A stretch of DNA of 64,000 nt from Cerrena zonata (GCA_038087015.1 JASBNA010000004.1:1612001-1676000); one strand, 5' to 3'; positions 11,382 to 24,200 are shown, counted from the first letter of the stretch. Numbers and translations are program-made. Notes: a model not told the origin generated them from the letters alone.

Positions 11382-12310
11382 TTATCCACGCCAAACAGCC
11401 GGGCCAGGAATAGTATAGTTCGTCCAAGTAGGGTGATTGTAAACATCAAGTGTAACACCAGGATCTGAAGCCTTATAAGCCCCTGGAAGTTTGACGAGGT
11501 AAGACCCGGAAGGTTGAGCAGATCCACCTCCCTGAACAGAAACCGACGTCAGCATCAGTTCTCCGATCAACAAATAATGGATGGATTGAATCTCACCGTT
11601 AACTTCAACTGAGCACAATTGGGGTAAAATTGGGGCTGGTTGGGAGTATGGATACTCAACAGCTCGTGGCGCAGCATGTATTCGCCTGGAGCGAGGGAAG
11701 CAGGGATAGTAGTAGTCCAACTGTTGTTATTGGTAATGAGTTGGCCTTGGGCCCAGGTGCCCTTATCAACTGTACCAGAAATGAGACCAGCTTCTTCAAT
11801 TTTGAACTACAACGACGAGAATAGATTAGTGTCTGATATCCAGAAGGACATTGATATGGCGAGGGTATACCCAATTCAGAGAAGCTGTGTTAGCAGTCGT
11901 GCAAGCCCCATTGCAATTGGCCATATAGACCATCACGGGCCCGAGGTTGTGAGGCCATTGGTTCCACCAAGCGAGTACCTTTGAACCCGCAGCAACCGTA
12001 GCACTTAGCTGGCCGGAGCCGAGATTGGCTCCGTTGAGATTGCAAGAAATTTGAGGATGCATAGGATCGATGATAGGGTCGTAAGAGTCCCATTCACGCT
12101 GGATGCTACTCTGACCAACGGGGGTGTTGTAAGACCTGAAACTATAGCAAAGACGTTGGCAAGAAGGTACGATAATAACCTCAAGATGATGACGAACCCC
12201 TGGTAAATTTGACCGCCGATGTTATAGGAGAGAACGCCACCGTGCGCGAGCACCTGAGCGATTTCACAGGCAGCAAACGTAAAAGCAGTCAAAAGCGTAG
12301 AGGATTTCAT
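11382..12310 (-). CDS. AA9 lytic polysaccharide monooxygenase (cellulose-active type)
   Basis: Four exons (12310-12198, 12135-11871, 11806-11597, 11531-11382) give 245 residues. AA9 enzymes are secreted copper monooxygenases that cleave cellulose or related glucans. The signal peptide ends before HGGV, so the mature N-terminal residue is the copper-binding His. The second brace His is in WPHNLGPVMVYMA, and the axial Tyr in QFYPNCAQLKL. Other AA9 landmarks are SSIQREWDSYDPI and the C-terminal GGGSAQPSG. The catalytic domain ends the protein; there is no CBM1. The first intron has a weak donor (GTTCGT), but the frame and family alignment need it. It converges on the BIM1-like gene (349 bp between stops), so three copper proteins lie within 3.4 kb. 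No missing residue was seen; it should be active. Confidence 0.95.
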
Positions 12311-12389
12311 GGTGGAGACAAGATGGGTGCGTCGTAGAAATCGAGCCTTTTGCAGCCTCGACGAGGTTTCGGAGATGAGTATGTGTGCA

Positions 12390-12396
12390 TTATATA
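12390..12396 (-). promoter_or_regulatory. TATA box of the AA9 gene
   Basis: On the minus strand TATATAA lies about 80 bp upstream of the AA9 start codon at 12310. A TTTGCTC heptamer, resembling the core of fungal copper-response elements, lies further upstream at 12446-12452, but such a short motif also arises by chance. Confidence 0.45.
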
Positions 12397-13164
12397 TGTT
12401 TTGGGACGTGCATAATCAGAAAAATTCAGAACGTTGCATGTGCATTTTGCTCCTGTAAGGCTATGATCCACTGACCACTCCCCTATGAGTGGTAGTGATT
12501 TGTCAGGGTCAGACGTAGTCGTGCATGATCGCCACAATTAAATCGCCATACGGCACGACGGTTTCCCACTTAGCCGGGATGAAATGGTTATTCAGGAACT
12601 AGATCAAGCCACTTGGATTTGACCTGCACAAAGATAGAAGTCAATAGGAATGATTGGGGCTCCGAATGGTACGGGGAAGGGTGTCTCATATGCCAAGAGA
12701 AAAGGAGGTTGGAGCATAAATCTCGGATGAGTCACACGACTGCATAATTGCACAATGACCATGTCGCGAAGTCGGAAAGTCAAATACCGTGGAGAACCCT
12801 TCTCTGTCGATTCATTCTATTGCGTCTGTTTCTTACTCTATATCCGAGATTTAAGAGTCGACAAGGAGAGCGAGCGGAAGAATAGGCTTCACGAGACTGA
12901 AACGAGGTGATGAGCATGTGAAAGCGATTTCGAATGTATGTCGAGACCTTGTGTAGAGACTATTCGAGTATTGATTGAGAATCGTCATAAGACACATCGT
13001 TAGTGTAGTTCGAGGAACAAGTTCGCAAAAATGTCGCACTCTCAAAACAAGGGTCTCCGAATCCGTTGAATACAGAAAGTCAGCCAAATCTGTTAAAAGG
13101 TCATTGTTTGCGAGGAATAACGCGATAAACTTGATCAACACGTACATAGGTGAGATGAGCAGGG
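12397..13164. other. AA9 upstream region and PRKRIP1 3' region
   Basis: No gene seen. It should hold the AA9 promoter (left part) and the 3' end of the PRKRIP1-like transcript (right part). Open frames are short and unlike any family. Confidence 0.45.
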
Positions 13165-13880
13165 TTAATCGTCTTCGTGTATGATTATTCGCTGCGCTTC
13201 CACTACAGGAACAGCAGGAAGTTGGTCGGATTCAATGGTGTCAGGGGCACCCGAATGTGAATCGTGTAAATTCGAGGAAGGTGTGGGACCAACATCTTCG
13301 TCATCGCTATCTTCTCCTGGTTTCTTGAATACAAGTTCCTGTCCGTTGACTAATCGTCTCTTCTTGAATGGCGCGTTCGAAGGCGCGGCTCCTGTTGACG
13401 ATCCTCCTTCTGTAGGTTTATCTCCGCCTTTCTTAGCCTTCTTCTTTTGTCGTTTGGCTCTGTTCTTGGCGGTCTTCGCTTCCGCCTGTTCCTCCCAGTC
13501 TCGTTTCTTCTTTTCAAATTCAGCAGTTTCAACTTCCTATATTTTTCATTTGTTAGAACTGTTCACTCCAGTGCAGTCGTATTGGCTATGCGTACTTTTT
13601 GTGACTCTTCTTCCATCAATTTCAGACGTTCGTACTCTCGCCGCCTACTAGCTTTGTACACATGGAACTCTCCACTTCCAGCACCCGCACTCGAACCCTG
13701 TACATTCTTCATCATTTCCCTCGGAGGTCGTATCGTCTTTTCTTTCGGTGGTATAGGTACATAAGCTGGCTTTGCAGGGTCTTTGAGCAGCTTGTCTAGT
13801 TGGGCTCGCTGACGTTCGACTGCAGTTTGTGCATGTCTCGTAGCCGGTGCAGATGGGCCAGGCGATGGTGAAGCAGACAT
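13165..13880 (-). CDS. PRKRIP1 / DUF1168-family spliceosome-associated protein
   Basis: Two exons (13880-13596 and 13536-13165) give 218 residues. The family signature is plain: RPPREMMKNVQGSSAGAGSG, then EFHVYKASRRREYERLK and a charged helix. It continues with a Lys/Arg-rich region (roughly residues 96-160: KKKRDWEEQ, KRQKKKAKKGG) that fits RNA or nuclear binding, and an acidic tail (GEDSDDEDV). In animals PRKRIP1 is a component of the catalytic spliceosome that bridges RNA and U2 proteins through its long helix; the fungal member is presumed to do the same in the nucleus. It shares a 232-bp head-to-head promoter with the rmt2 gene. Length and composition match the family; nothing odd. Confidence 0.92.
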
Positions 13881-14112
13881 CGCAAAGTCTATATTACTAA
13901 AGCTAGTTGTTGCTGACGAGTAGCGATGCGGTTCCTAGAGATATTTGGTCAGTATAGTACAAACGTTCAACATGAAGACGAGGACGCTGTGGGCCCGGCG
14001 ACAGTGGTCGGCGGGAGGACCGGGCCGCAGGGATCGAAATTTCATGATTTGCTCGAGATATTGGCGAAATTGAACACTACCACCACCTTTTAGCTATTCT
14101 CAAATCCGTTCG
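13881..14112. promoter_or_regulatory. Divergent promoter between PRKRIP1-like gene and rmt2
   Basis: The two start codons face away from each other with 232 bp between them, so both transcripts must start inside this segment. It includes a GC-rich block near 13985-14030 and no clear TATA box. Shared regulation is possible but not shown. Confidence 0.55.
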
Positions 14113-15526
14113 ATGGATTCTATAGATTTCTCAAGCCCCCTCGCCGAAGAGGCCCTTAACCAACTTACTGAACAAGGATTCGATTTAATCTCAAGTATTT
14201 TAGATCGTGCACCCTTTCAAGATATTGTGAATAAGATCAAGGAAGGAGCACCTGTATGGTTCCAAGATGATGAAGGTCTATCTCCGCTGCACGCTGCTGC
14301 ATATACAGAAAATGCGGAACTTGTTAAATACCTCTTGGAGGAAGGTGCCGTTTGGAATGCCGGTAAGTAATCGTTCGGATCGGTTGCCCTACCCAACGAT
14401 TAAGTTTTGTAGTGGATAATCTCCATAACAGTGCAGGAGATGTTGCTTTATCTTTAAACAATGAAGAGTGCTATGTCCTCATTCGAGATGCCGGCATGCG
14501 CTCTGAAATGCTTCTCACTCTTCTGGCCAAACGAGACGTACAGATTGACTCGCCACTCTCTTTGGTACTCAGAGCATCGGATCATACCGCAGCTGCTTCA
14601 ACAGACACTTTCTTAAAGTCCAAGCTACGCTACACCACCGATGAGAATGGTCAGGATATCTGTATGCTCACTCTCGAGGACGGCGAAGAAATAGGCGTTA
14701 TGATGGGCTGGGAGCGTAACATCAGTGAGCTCTCTTGCTTGAAGATCTTTGTATGGGCATATCAACAATTCCAGCTCTAAGTGCAAGACACTGTCCATAG
14801 ATTGTGCAATGGTCATCCAAATTTGAATCGCGGACTCAAAATTCTCAACATCGGATTTGGACTCGGAATCGTACGTTAAACTACTATGTCTTCGGCCTAT
14901 TCTCTGACGCAAACGAAATCTAGATCGATACCATGTTCCAACATCTCTCAGTGTCCCCTTCAGAGCATGTCATTATTGAAGCACATCCTGATGTCCTTCA
15001 GCATATGCGCGAAACAGGTTGGTACGACAAGAAAGGTGTCACTATTCTCGAAGGAAAGTGGCAAGACCACATTGAAGCATTACACATTCCCGGCTTTGAT
15101 GTTGTCTACACCGATACTTTCTCAGAAGATTATGTTGGTAAGTCACATAATATGTCTCGCATTTCCCGGCAACCATCTGAATCGTAACTCTTTGCAGAGC
15201 TCCACAAGTTCTTCGAAATCCTTCCAGAGCTTCTCGAGGGTCCGGATTCAAGATTCAGTTTCTTCCACGGTCTAGGTGCAACCAGTAAGCATTCTGCTTG
15301 CTTACTACAGGCTTCCCATATATCTTACTGCGATTCCACAGACGCACTATTTTATGATGTCTACACTCAGGTTTCCGAGATGCATCTCGCTGACGTTGGG
15401 GTAAATATTGAATGGAGTGAAGTCGATGTCTTTGCCGACACCACTCCGGCCACTTGGGGAAAGACTAGAGAATACTTTGCCATGAGGCACTACAGATTGC
15501 CGATTGGTAAAATGCGGACAGTGTAA
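14113..15526 (+). CDS. rmt2: Type IV protein arginine N-methyltransferase Rmt2
   Basis: Six exons (14113-14362, 14413-14724, 14782-14870, 14924-15137, 15198-15284, 15342-15526) give 378 residues. Rmt2 methylates the delta nitrogen of arginine in ribosomal protein L12 in fungi. The N-terminal third has ankyrin-like repeats (LSPLHAAAYTENAELVKYLL), and the C-terminal part a Rossmann methyltransferase with the SAM-binding loop LNIGFGLGIIDTMF and acidic residue in EHVIIEAHPDV. The ending (GKTREYFAMRHYRLPIGKM) matches the family closely. All introns are 49-65 bp with consensus ends. It lies divergently from the PRKRIP1-like gene and ends 77 bp from the stop of the convergent CofD-like gene, so the two 3' ends probably overlap as transcripts. 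Confidence 0.95.
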
Positions 15527-15603
15527 AATTAGCTGTATCATAGATAGTCTAAGTCAGAAGTTAAAAGTTAAAAATGCAGATCAGTATGTTCTTGGGTAAA
15601 ACT

Positions 15604-17564
15604 CTACTCCTGTTCATGTGATAGGATATCAATAATTGCTTTACGAATACCGGTGGCGTCGAATTTTGGGATGCCAGACTTCTCGTCGCGGGGACCTTGC
15701 ACCTTGACACATTTGACTCCTTTCGCCTATATATCCAATCAGTGATATATAGCGGGAAACTGAACGAGACACATACCGTGATCATACTTGTATCGATCTC
15801 GATATTTGTGCCTTCGAGATATACAAGGTGTGTTATGAAAGCTGAGACAGGATATGTGGTGTAGGCATCCCTGAGACCACTATACGAAGCGGTATAAGTA
15901 GCATTGAGAGTCCGGGCAATTGTACTACGGGAATGTCGAATCAGTGCTCAGCGACGGATAAATAGATTGCTTACTCGATGTAGTCCAAAGCAGTATACCC
16001 ATCTGTTTCTCTATCATTCTGAGAGTTCACTATGGTACACCAAATACTAGTCAGAGTCGCGAAATTTCAGGTGATAGAATTAGAAAACTCACACAGGAGG
16101 ACTTTAGCACGCAAGGAACGTGACCTTGCTATAGATCCAGCGACTCCACGAAGCGCAAGGCAAGGTACGATGCTAGAGTGTGATGTTGAATTCAAATTGT
16201 TGGTATATTGAATTTAAAGACAGACCTTGTCCATAGCGAGCCACACGAGTATACAAGGACATCCTTCGAGCTCATGTTATTAAGATAGTCGGTGTTAGGA
16301 GATGGATGGATTTCACTTCCATACGCATTGATGTAATATAGTCCTGATTGTTATGAGCAAGTTTGATAACCAATATTGTCTGGAGTATCTTACTAGTGAT
16401 CTTTGAGCCTAGCGGCTCGTACTCGTCCTTGCCAGATGATTCGAATAAGACGTTACTCGGTCTTCTAATAGTATCACCAAGGTCATCTTGAGGCGACATT
16501 GGTTCTTCTCCGCTCAAAGTTATACTTAGGCCGTCACCCGAACGAACAGGATGAGAAATTTCGCATTGACCAACAAGTCGAGCACCATTTTCCTACGAGA
16601 TAGACATACGTTAGCAAGATATAGATATAACAGGTAGTAGATAGTCTTTACTAGTTCTGCTGCAATAGTCACAGTGTGGTTGGTCACAATTACTGGCACG
16701 ATATTTGCCTGAATACACTTAAGTATAGCAATGGTACATTAGGTAGAAGGGACCAACCTGACTGTTCGTGATTGAGGAGAATAGAAATATTGCTGAGGGC
16801 AAGGAGCGGAAGAAATCTTGAGCACCCGACAGAAAATAGTTCCCAATACTACCGTTCAAGAAAGAGAAACTCTTGTGTGCCCTCCTGAGAACTTCGTTCT
16901 CAAAGTGTACAAGGAATCCTTTAAGACAATGAGAATCTGAATTTCCACTTTAATTACCTCCGAGAAACGAACCTCGTATCGTCTCCTTTCTATCGTTCGG
17001 AATTCCCGTCCACAGTGCACTTCGGCCTTCGACGATATCTCTCCATTCATCCCGTGCTTCCCGTTCTGTACATTTGGCGGGTAGACGGTATGCCAGAAGA
17101 TTTCGAATACGGTCCAGAGGCGAATCAGTTGGGGCAGGAGGAATCAACCGTACCAATCTAGATCGAATGTCACCTACAGTGGAAAAACTGTAAGCCCTGC
17201 ACTAAAGGAGAACCATTGTATAGTACGGACCTATTGATGGTCCACCTATGACTCGTATGATCTCGCTAGAAGATCCTCCGTCGTCAGAGACGGGCAAGAC
17301 ATAGCAGGCGTTCCCAAATGCTGGACAGATGGAGTTGCAACCTGTCCCGCCAGATATAACAATGAAAGACGGAGACTCGCTTTCACTGGAGTACAGTGAC
17401 TCGACGGCCTGCTGGCGTCCCACAACGAGCTCGGGAGCCGCAGAACTGGGCGAAGGCTGGTCGTTGTTCGTGCGCTGTGACTGTGTTGGGAGATCAAACA
17501 CAGAGGAACCAGGGGTGTCAACGCCAGAGGTAGATCTCCCAGGAGCCAGGTCAAAGTACGACAT
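15604..17564 (-). CDS. CofD/YvcK-like protein (UPF0052 type)
   Basis: Ten exons (17564-17231, 17173-16973, 16918-16758, 16708-16652, 16592-16394, 16343-16226, 16172-16093, 16029-15975, 15924-15777, 15726-15604) sum to 1,476 nt, 491 residues. The phosphate-binding start of the CofD/YvcK fold is clear: VISGGTGCNSICPAF, then LPVSDDGGSSSEIIRVIGGP and SIGDIRSRL. Later blocks fit too: FLNGSIGNYFL and MSSKDVLVYSCGSLWTSIVP. Bacterial YvcK binds UDP-sugars and affects cell shape and gluconeogenesis, while archaeal CofD makes coenzyme F420 precursor; the role of fungal members is not established. I saw no F420 pathway genes nearby. The first ~60 residues are disordered. The start MSYFDL was preferred; an in-frame ATG lies 78 nt upstream at 17642. 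Two introns use an unusual GTTCGT or GTCCGT donor. Confidence 0.88.
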
Positions 17565-18129
17565 AGTGAGTATTGGTAAGTGAGTTGTGTGTCGTCCACT
17601 ATTCAGCGAGGTCTCCCAGAACCCGGCCGCAGTCCGTGTCACTGCAATGTGTGGTATCTAAAGGGACATGTCAAGCGGGTTATATCATTCCAACTTACAC
17701 GTCTTGCGTACACAATGCCACGACACGACACGACAGAGCCTACGCAACAAGTCTAAGATTTGGATTTTGTTTCCAGGGTGAAAGCGGTGAACCACGTCCG
17801 AGATGTTTACAGCTTCGATACGTGGAGAAATGTCGGCAAAACTGTACTACAAAAAAGGCAGTGGTCACCGGTACTTACCGTTGCGCCATTTGGACCCACA
17901 ATGTCATGATCCATTCAAGCAGAGCCAAGGTACTCAAAGACATATGTTTGGTGACAATGTAGTGTACAAGCTAAAGCATAAGAGATACACGTCCCCTAGC
18001 GAAATTGTAATGCCCGATACTGCACATGGCGCTTAACAAGTAATCCTCAGGAACATGAATAATTTACTATCAGCCCGTGACTCCTCAAAAACTAGTTTTC
18101 ATGAAAAAGCAGCGTAGGGAAATTTGATC
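17565..18129. other. Region between two minus-strand genes
   Basis: It should contain the promoter of the CofD-like gene and the 3' end of the membrane protein gene. Open frames here are short. No RNA gene or repeat seen. Confidence 0.45.
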
Positions 18130-19687
18130 TCAACGTCTGATATCTGCATACGCAGGAGGAAGTGTCTCATGATCATCCACCCACTCATCGCCAGCTAAGC
18201 GAATACCAGCATCAGCTTCACGTCTGTGGCTAGAGCCCTCCTCAAAGGCAGCAGGGCGAGAAACAGATAATACTGCAGCATCACCAAGTTCCTTGTTCCT
18301 AGATGATTCTGAGGGGTCTGGATCTCCGGGCGTGCTTGAAGAGTCAGAGGTGGTGGCTGGGACAGCGCCAGCTTTTGCTTTCGTAACCGCCTTCTTATCA
18401 TTATTCGGTTGTCGTGGACGTAACGAAATACGATCCGTTGAGCCAGTGTGAGCGGTTAGGTCTATGATGTACATATGAAGGCTGGGACGATGTGGGAAGA
18501 AAGTAGCACGCACTAGGTCGTTCGAATGTCGGATCCTGATCGGTTGTCAATGAAGTAGTCTCATCGGTAAGAAACGGTGTAACCGGTGGCAACGTTTCTT
18601 CGACGCCATTCCCACTGTCTTTTTCATCCAGTAAATCTGGTTGTAGGAGGATATAAGCAACACAACACACTGATTTTGTCTTAGGGGACATACCTATGGA
18701 GCGTTTCAAATTCTTGCGCCTCCTTCTCAAGACTAGTAACACAATCGCGGAAACAAGCAATAGGCCTAGAACGACGCCGAGTACGATAAATCCAATAGTC
18801 TTCCCTGAGGTCTTGTGAAAGGTGTCATTGGGAGAGGGTGAAGTACTCGTCGATGGAGTGCCGATCTGATTTGAAGTAATTGATGATAAACCAGAGGTAG
18901 AAGTTTGAGACCCGAACCAGGCGGCTGTCACTGTCACTGAACCCGTAAACGCTGCAGGTGGGACGATGCTGCTAGACGGCTGATTGGAAGGTTCTCCTAC
19001 ATCCTCTATGACGCAAAGAACTGAGGGATTTCAGTGTCAGTGTCAGAAACTACGCCTCTATATGCGAAATACCTACGTTGGTGGATATTTGGTGAAGTGG
19101 TGAATATGCTTGTCGATACGTTTTGCTGTACGGATCCTGAATCGGTTGCGGTGACCTGGATCGGAACTCCTGTGGTGGTCTTAGAATGTGACTGTTATGC
19201 GAGTAAAAGAGACTGACCGGGAATGACATCGACAATCCAATTATAGGTGGTATTTCTATCACCGAGTTGAACTTGACCTTGTTGGTGACCAAAATACGAG
19301 CTAGGAGGATCATGTTAGAGATGACATACTTCTGTATAAGGCAACGATTCGATACGTACAAGACCTAAACAAAACAATGCTGATGTCACAAAAAGTAAGA
19401 ACGGATTATTGTTGAGAATCACCAAAGTGTATGGCACTAAACAATGTGTCCGTCAATATTGCCCATTCAGAGTTAGTTCCAGCCTAAGCGATTAGAACTA
19501 TCACGTACGCGAACCTCCGCCGATAGTGAAGTCAGCGATGGAGCAGAGTTCAAAATAGTTTCTGGAGTGAGGGAGATGAATGCGGCTAAGAAATAAGAAG
19601 GGGAGAAAGTTTGACAAACGGGTAGGCGATGGTGAGAGGTGCACCGCTGGGTAAGGGTCCAGATGCCGTGAATCCCACCGAAGACAT
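18130..19687 (-). CDS. Type-I single-pass membrane protein, N-terminus unresolved
   Basis: The C-terminal two thirds are well supported. An exon starting at 19300 encodes an extracellular piece (YFGHQQGQVQLG, YNWIVDVIP, GVPIQVTATDSG) of a type repeated in many agaric surface proteins. A Ser/Thr-rich stalk follows, then a membrane helix (IGFIVLGVVLGLLLVSAIVL) and a stop-transfer RRRRKNLKR. The cytosolic tail is disordered and ends ETLPPAYADIRR. Introns 18717-18656 and 18519-18463 (approximate) keep the frame. Upstream of 19300 the frame is unclear: a segment near 19530-19600 reads NYFELCSIADFTIGGG in one frame, but I could not connect it cleanly or find a signal peptide, so the 5' border given is only the furthest candidate ATG. 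Function unknown; probably a cell-surface protein. Confidence 0.6.
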
Positions 19688-21296
19688 GATGCCAATTGAA
19701 GGTTAATATTTCGTTCACAAATCGTAAAGAATATCGTCAAATAAGAATCGCTGAATCCAAAGAGAGGTTGACCAAGTATGCTCGCCGGAGACTAAGAGAG
19801 AGGTCAAGACAGAGGAGATGTTATAGGCCCCACTCGATGGGGGATATACGTACAATGTCCCTTATATTGACATGGACCTCGTTTTCGTGCTAGTCTTATG
19901 GGACATGCCGAGGTCGTATTTGATGAGCACGTTGATTCTTGATGTCTCATGGGATCATCGATAGCTTTTCTAAAGCGATGGTGGTAACGTCACTTGCGAT
20001 AAGAGCTCGACAGGCATTGTCTAAGGAATGCAAACAAATTAAAACAAACACTCTCGACGGGAACCGCCCCAACTATGGCCGAGCGTTCTTCCCGCGCGGG
20101 TTCTCAAGAAACAAACCCATGTTTAGGGGAGGTAGCCGGTAATTCGTTCTCCGGGAAGACAATTGTCATTGTACTTTTGCCTCTGTACCAAATGAGATCA
20201 TCGTCAAAAACTCTCATTTTCTTGTGGACAACATACATGGGAGTAATCCGAGAGTATGCTGAGGCGGAGTACAGAGGGCAATGGCTGCAGTTGTTTAACA
20301 AATTATGGGTCCGGGCTTATGGCTACGACTCTAGCTTCAACTCAACTTCGTGCCTGGTCGTGGATCCGATGGGCTCGTGAGAGCTGCCTCGAAATACAAA
20401 ATGGGGTTACAGACTTACCGTTTGATCAGCAAACAAATTAGCGTTGATGGTAATGGATGACATCGGAAGGCAAAATCGACACTAGCCGAGAAGGACGTGG
20501 TGTTCGCATGTTCATGTGAGCGGATACGACCGCCTACATCCCATGCACACCGAGAAAATGTCGAGGATCGTCCGAAAAAAAAATAATGTTCACGTCTCAC
20601 TAGGCGGATGTGCAAGGCGGTCCAATATCTCATGCAAAAGTCTTGCTTCAAATGAGGCGCTCTCAGTTGTGAGAATGATCACCACGGGTACCGGGGGTAT
20701 ATAAGGATAAAGATGGACCGAATAAGGTTGGTGTTGAGACGGTGTTTCGAACACGAGAAAAGTCCGCTGAATATGTTGCAAGAAATATTGACGCAAGAGT
20801 GACAGCCATAAATATGTCGGTCGTCGCCCGGATGTTCCACAGCAGCAGCCACCAGCTTGTGAGCCTACCTAGGGGAGTCTATTCATAATGTAGAAGCAAG
20901 ACAGCAGGTCATTAGTGAGCAGTTGTCACTAAAAATTCAAGCATCATAGATCGACCCCATTAAAGTCTCGGATTGAGGTAGATAGGGCGGGCCAGAAGGC
21001 ATGGCATCTACAGAGAAAAGACAAGATGGATCTTTCGTATACACTGCGGTTGGGTAAGGCCATTGAAGCAATGAAGGTATAGTGACTGGATATCGTTTAG
21101 CTGTAGATGTAGACAGAGATCGAGCGAAAGCTGCGACTCTTGTGTTAACGCGTCGAAATAGACGCTGACTTTATTCCCGTGACAGGGAGCGTGTCGGCCA
21201 ATGGGAGTTGGGCGGAGTATGAATAATTCATTTTCAGGGAGATGGGTCTCTCAGCGTGAGTTGTTGGTTATTCTTCCACCACACTCACTCCCATCC
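19688..21296. other. Gene-free stretch upstream of bre1
   Basis: No supported gene over 1.6 kb. A TATA-like GTATATAAGG sits near 20696 but no good open frame follows it. Frames on both strands are short and overlap. The last 100 bp probably hold the bre1 promoter and leader. Confidence 0.45.
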
Positions 21297-24200
21297 ATGG
21301 AATCCCGCAAAAGAGAACGCACAGAAGATGTGGATCTTGCTCGTGGTTCAAAGAAGAGAGCTTTGGCAAGTCCAACCAGCGACACCCACGAAGCGTCGGG
21401 ATATATAAATGGCGCCTCCTCCACCAACCCCTCTTACGACGCTGAGGAACCGAGAGACGATGATAAGCTTGAAGTATGTCTCTCATCACTGCCTTGAGGA
21501 ACGATGTCTAAGTGTGTGGTACATAAGGCATTTCGTAAAGACGCAATTTATAGACGCATGAAGCATTATTCACGAGAAAGTCAGAGGAGTCAGTCCAAGA
21601 TTGCTGAGCTGGAACGGCGACGGAATACATGTGAAGCGGGATTGGCAGCCATTGAAGCATGCTGGAGTCAGGTCTGTAATTTATCCCCTGCATAAACTCA
21701 TGCTTTCTTAACCATTGCCCATAGCTTCTCGAAACCATTCATTCCATTGTTCACGCTGATGATCTCCCGCCAGTCGGGGTGGAAACGCAAGGTAACGAAT
21801 TAACATATCGATAGTGTCTCGTCCCACTAATATTTATTCATAGATATATTCGACCTTTCGGCTCATGTCACAGAAGACTCAGATCTCGTATACGTAGAAC
21901 AACTGAAGACCAAAATGCAAGCTACCCAGCGCCTGGTGACTGCCTTTGTTCAGTTAGGTGGAAAGCGGAGTCCGGGATTACTTCAGGATCAGATGTATAG
22001 ACAGTCTCAGAAGGCTCAGACAGAGGTACGTGATTATTCCTTTTCTATCTCATACAATACCTCAACATAACGTGAATCGAATAGTGTAACGTACTACGGG
22101 CGGAAGTGGCACATATGCGCGCCCAGCTACGCGATGCAACGGTGGATAAAGAACGCTTACACGAGCAACTGGTGACTGCTGAGAAGCGCGTAGACCGCCT
22201 CCAATCCAAGACTTTGGCAGCTATCTACCCAACACAAGGATCCTCGCCGCCACCGGAGAAGCAGGAACATGTAGTGAAGGACGAGTCACCACGAGACACG
22301 CCGTCCTCTCCAGCAGTGAGTGGTTCGGTTTTAACTGGTGGGAGCCTAGTTTCTGATTGTATCACTTAACTTCTAACGTTTCATTAGCCTTCTCAGTCAC
22401 ATTCCATACCTATCATTACCAATGGCCATGAAGGGTCGTCCGAGGAATGGAAAGCAATTGCTGAATACAGGGAAGAGAAAATCCAACAATATCAGAAGGA
22501 GAAAGAAGCCCTCAAAGAGGAAATTTCATCCTTGCATATTAAGGTATAATTTTCAAAATATCGCGTAGATACTGGTCTAACGCGGATTCAACAGATGAGG
22601 GTACCTCCCGATGAGTTCATTCATCAAACTCATACCTACAGAATTTTGCTGGATGAAGCTTCCCGTTACCAACACTGCAACGACGAACTTACTGCTGAGG
22701 CGGACAGGAGGAGGACTGAGATCGAGAAGCTCAAAGCAGATCACCAGAAGGAGAAAGATGACCAGCTGGTGCGTTGTCAAGTTGTCTTCTCCTATTCCAT
22801 ATACTCAATTTCTTATGTTTGTAGGAATTATATGAGAAAGCCTTGACCGATTTCCGTGCGGTGGTAACCAAGCGCGACACGGAGATTGGTCGCCTTCGGG
22901 AGCAACGTGATCAGCAACTAAGCGAATTGAACGAAAGGAAGCAGAAGGATAACGTTAAAGTATCTTCTCTGAACGAGTTTAAGACTCTAGCTGAAACGCG
23001 ATCAGTATGTTTTACATCTATATAAATGGCATAAAACTCCCTCACCGTAGGTAACGCATCCATTTCTGTAGGAACGCATTAACGTCTTGGAGTCAGCAGT
23101 AACCCGATTGAAAACACGTCTAGCTGCTGAGGCCGGAGATGAAGATCTTATGACCTTCTTATTTGGGCAGCAAGGAGCAGAGGACGCGTCGTACGTAGGA
23201 GACCTCAAGGAGAGATTACGGTATGCATTCTAGAGGGCTCAACTAGCCTTGTGTACTGAACCGATTATTTCTAGTGCCTCTGAAACTCGCGTTACTGAAC
23301 TTGAACAGTCCCTTTCGTTCTTCCAAGAGGAGCATCCCCAAGTTGTCCAGCACATGCAACGCGAGGTTGAAGCCAGGGAAGAGTTAGCAAAGGCGACCCG
23401 ACAACTGGAAGAATACCGATCAATCTTACCAAGTTTGCCTCCGGATTTACAATCTCTGACACAGGAACTCAAGCAGAAGAACACCGAGCTTGAGCAGTCG
23501 AAGTTACGAGAGAAACAGCGAGAACAAGCCGAGTCTTCGCTATATTCTGAGATTGACCGACTTTCTGCCGCTTGGGAGACTCTCGATAAACAAATCAAGA
23601 GTAAAGTCTATGATCTGTCTGCGATGGAAGAACGGGTTTCGAAGCTTAGTGTTGATGTGAGTTGAAAGTCTTTGTTGTGGCGTAATTGATAAACTAACCT
23701 GGTGATCACATCTATTTCAGAAAGCCAAGTCAGAAAACAAGTTTTACTCTGCTATGCGAGACAAAGAGGCTCTTGAGAATGAACGCAAGAACCTTGCTCG
23801 TAACGGAGAGAAACAGAATAAGTTGATCGAGAAGATTATGGAGGAAAAGAGCAATCTGTTGCAACAAGTTGTGAGTCTATCCCTTTTATAGATCATCTTT
23901 ATCAGCTCACTGTTTTTCATATCGTAGTCTTCTTTTGAGAGAGAAATCGGTTTGCTTAAGAATGCTCTCGACACCCAAAAGGCACAGGCTGGACGGGCAG
24001 AACACGATGCTTTAACGTGGAAGACACGTGCTGAAGGCGAGCGGAAACGCGCGGAAGACGTGAGTTTTCATGACATTGCCTCATGTTAAGGTTTTGGATA
24101 TTGATTCTCTTTGTTTTCTCCCTATTTGTAGATGCGTGCACTTTACATGGAGCACGAGCAAACACTCGAGCAACAGCGCGCAGATATCCGGAAGCAGGAA

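Noticed and set aside
20690..20800. Possible promoter (GTATATAAGG) with a small gene after it
   Set aside because: The frame after the next ATG stops after about 29 codons and has no coding character.
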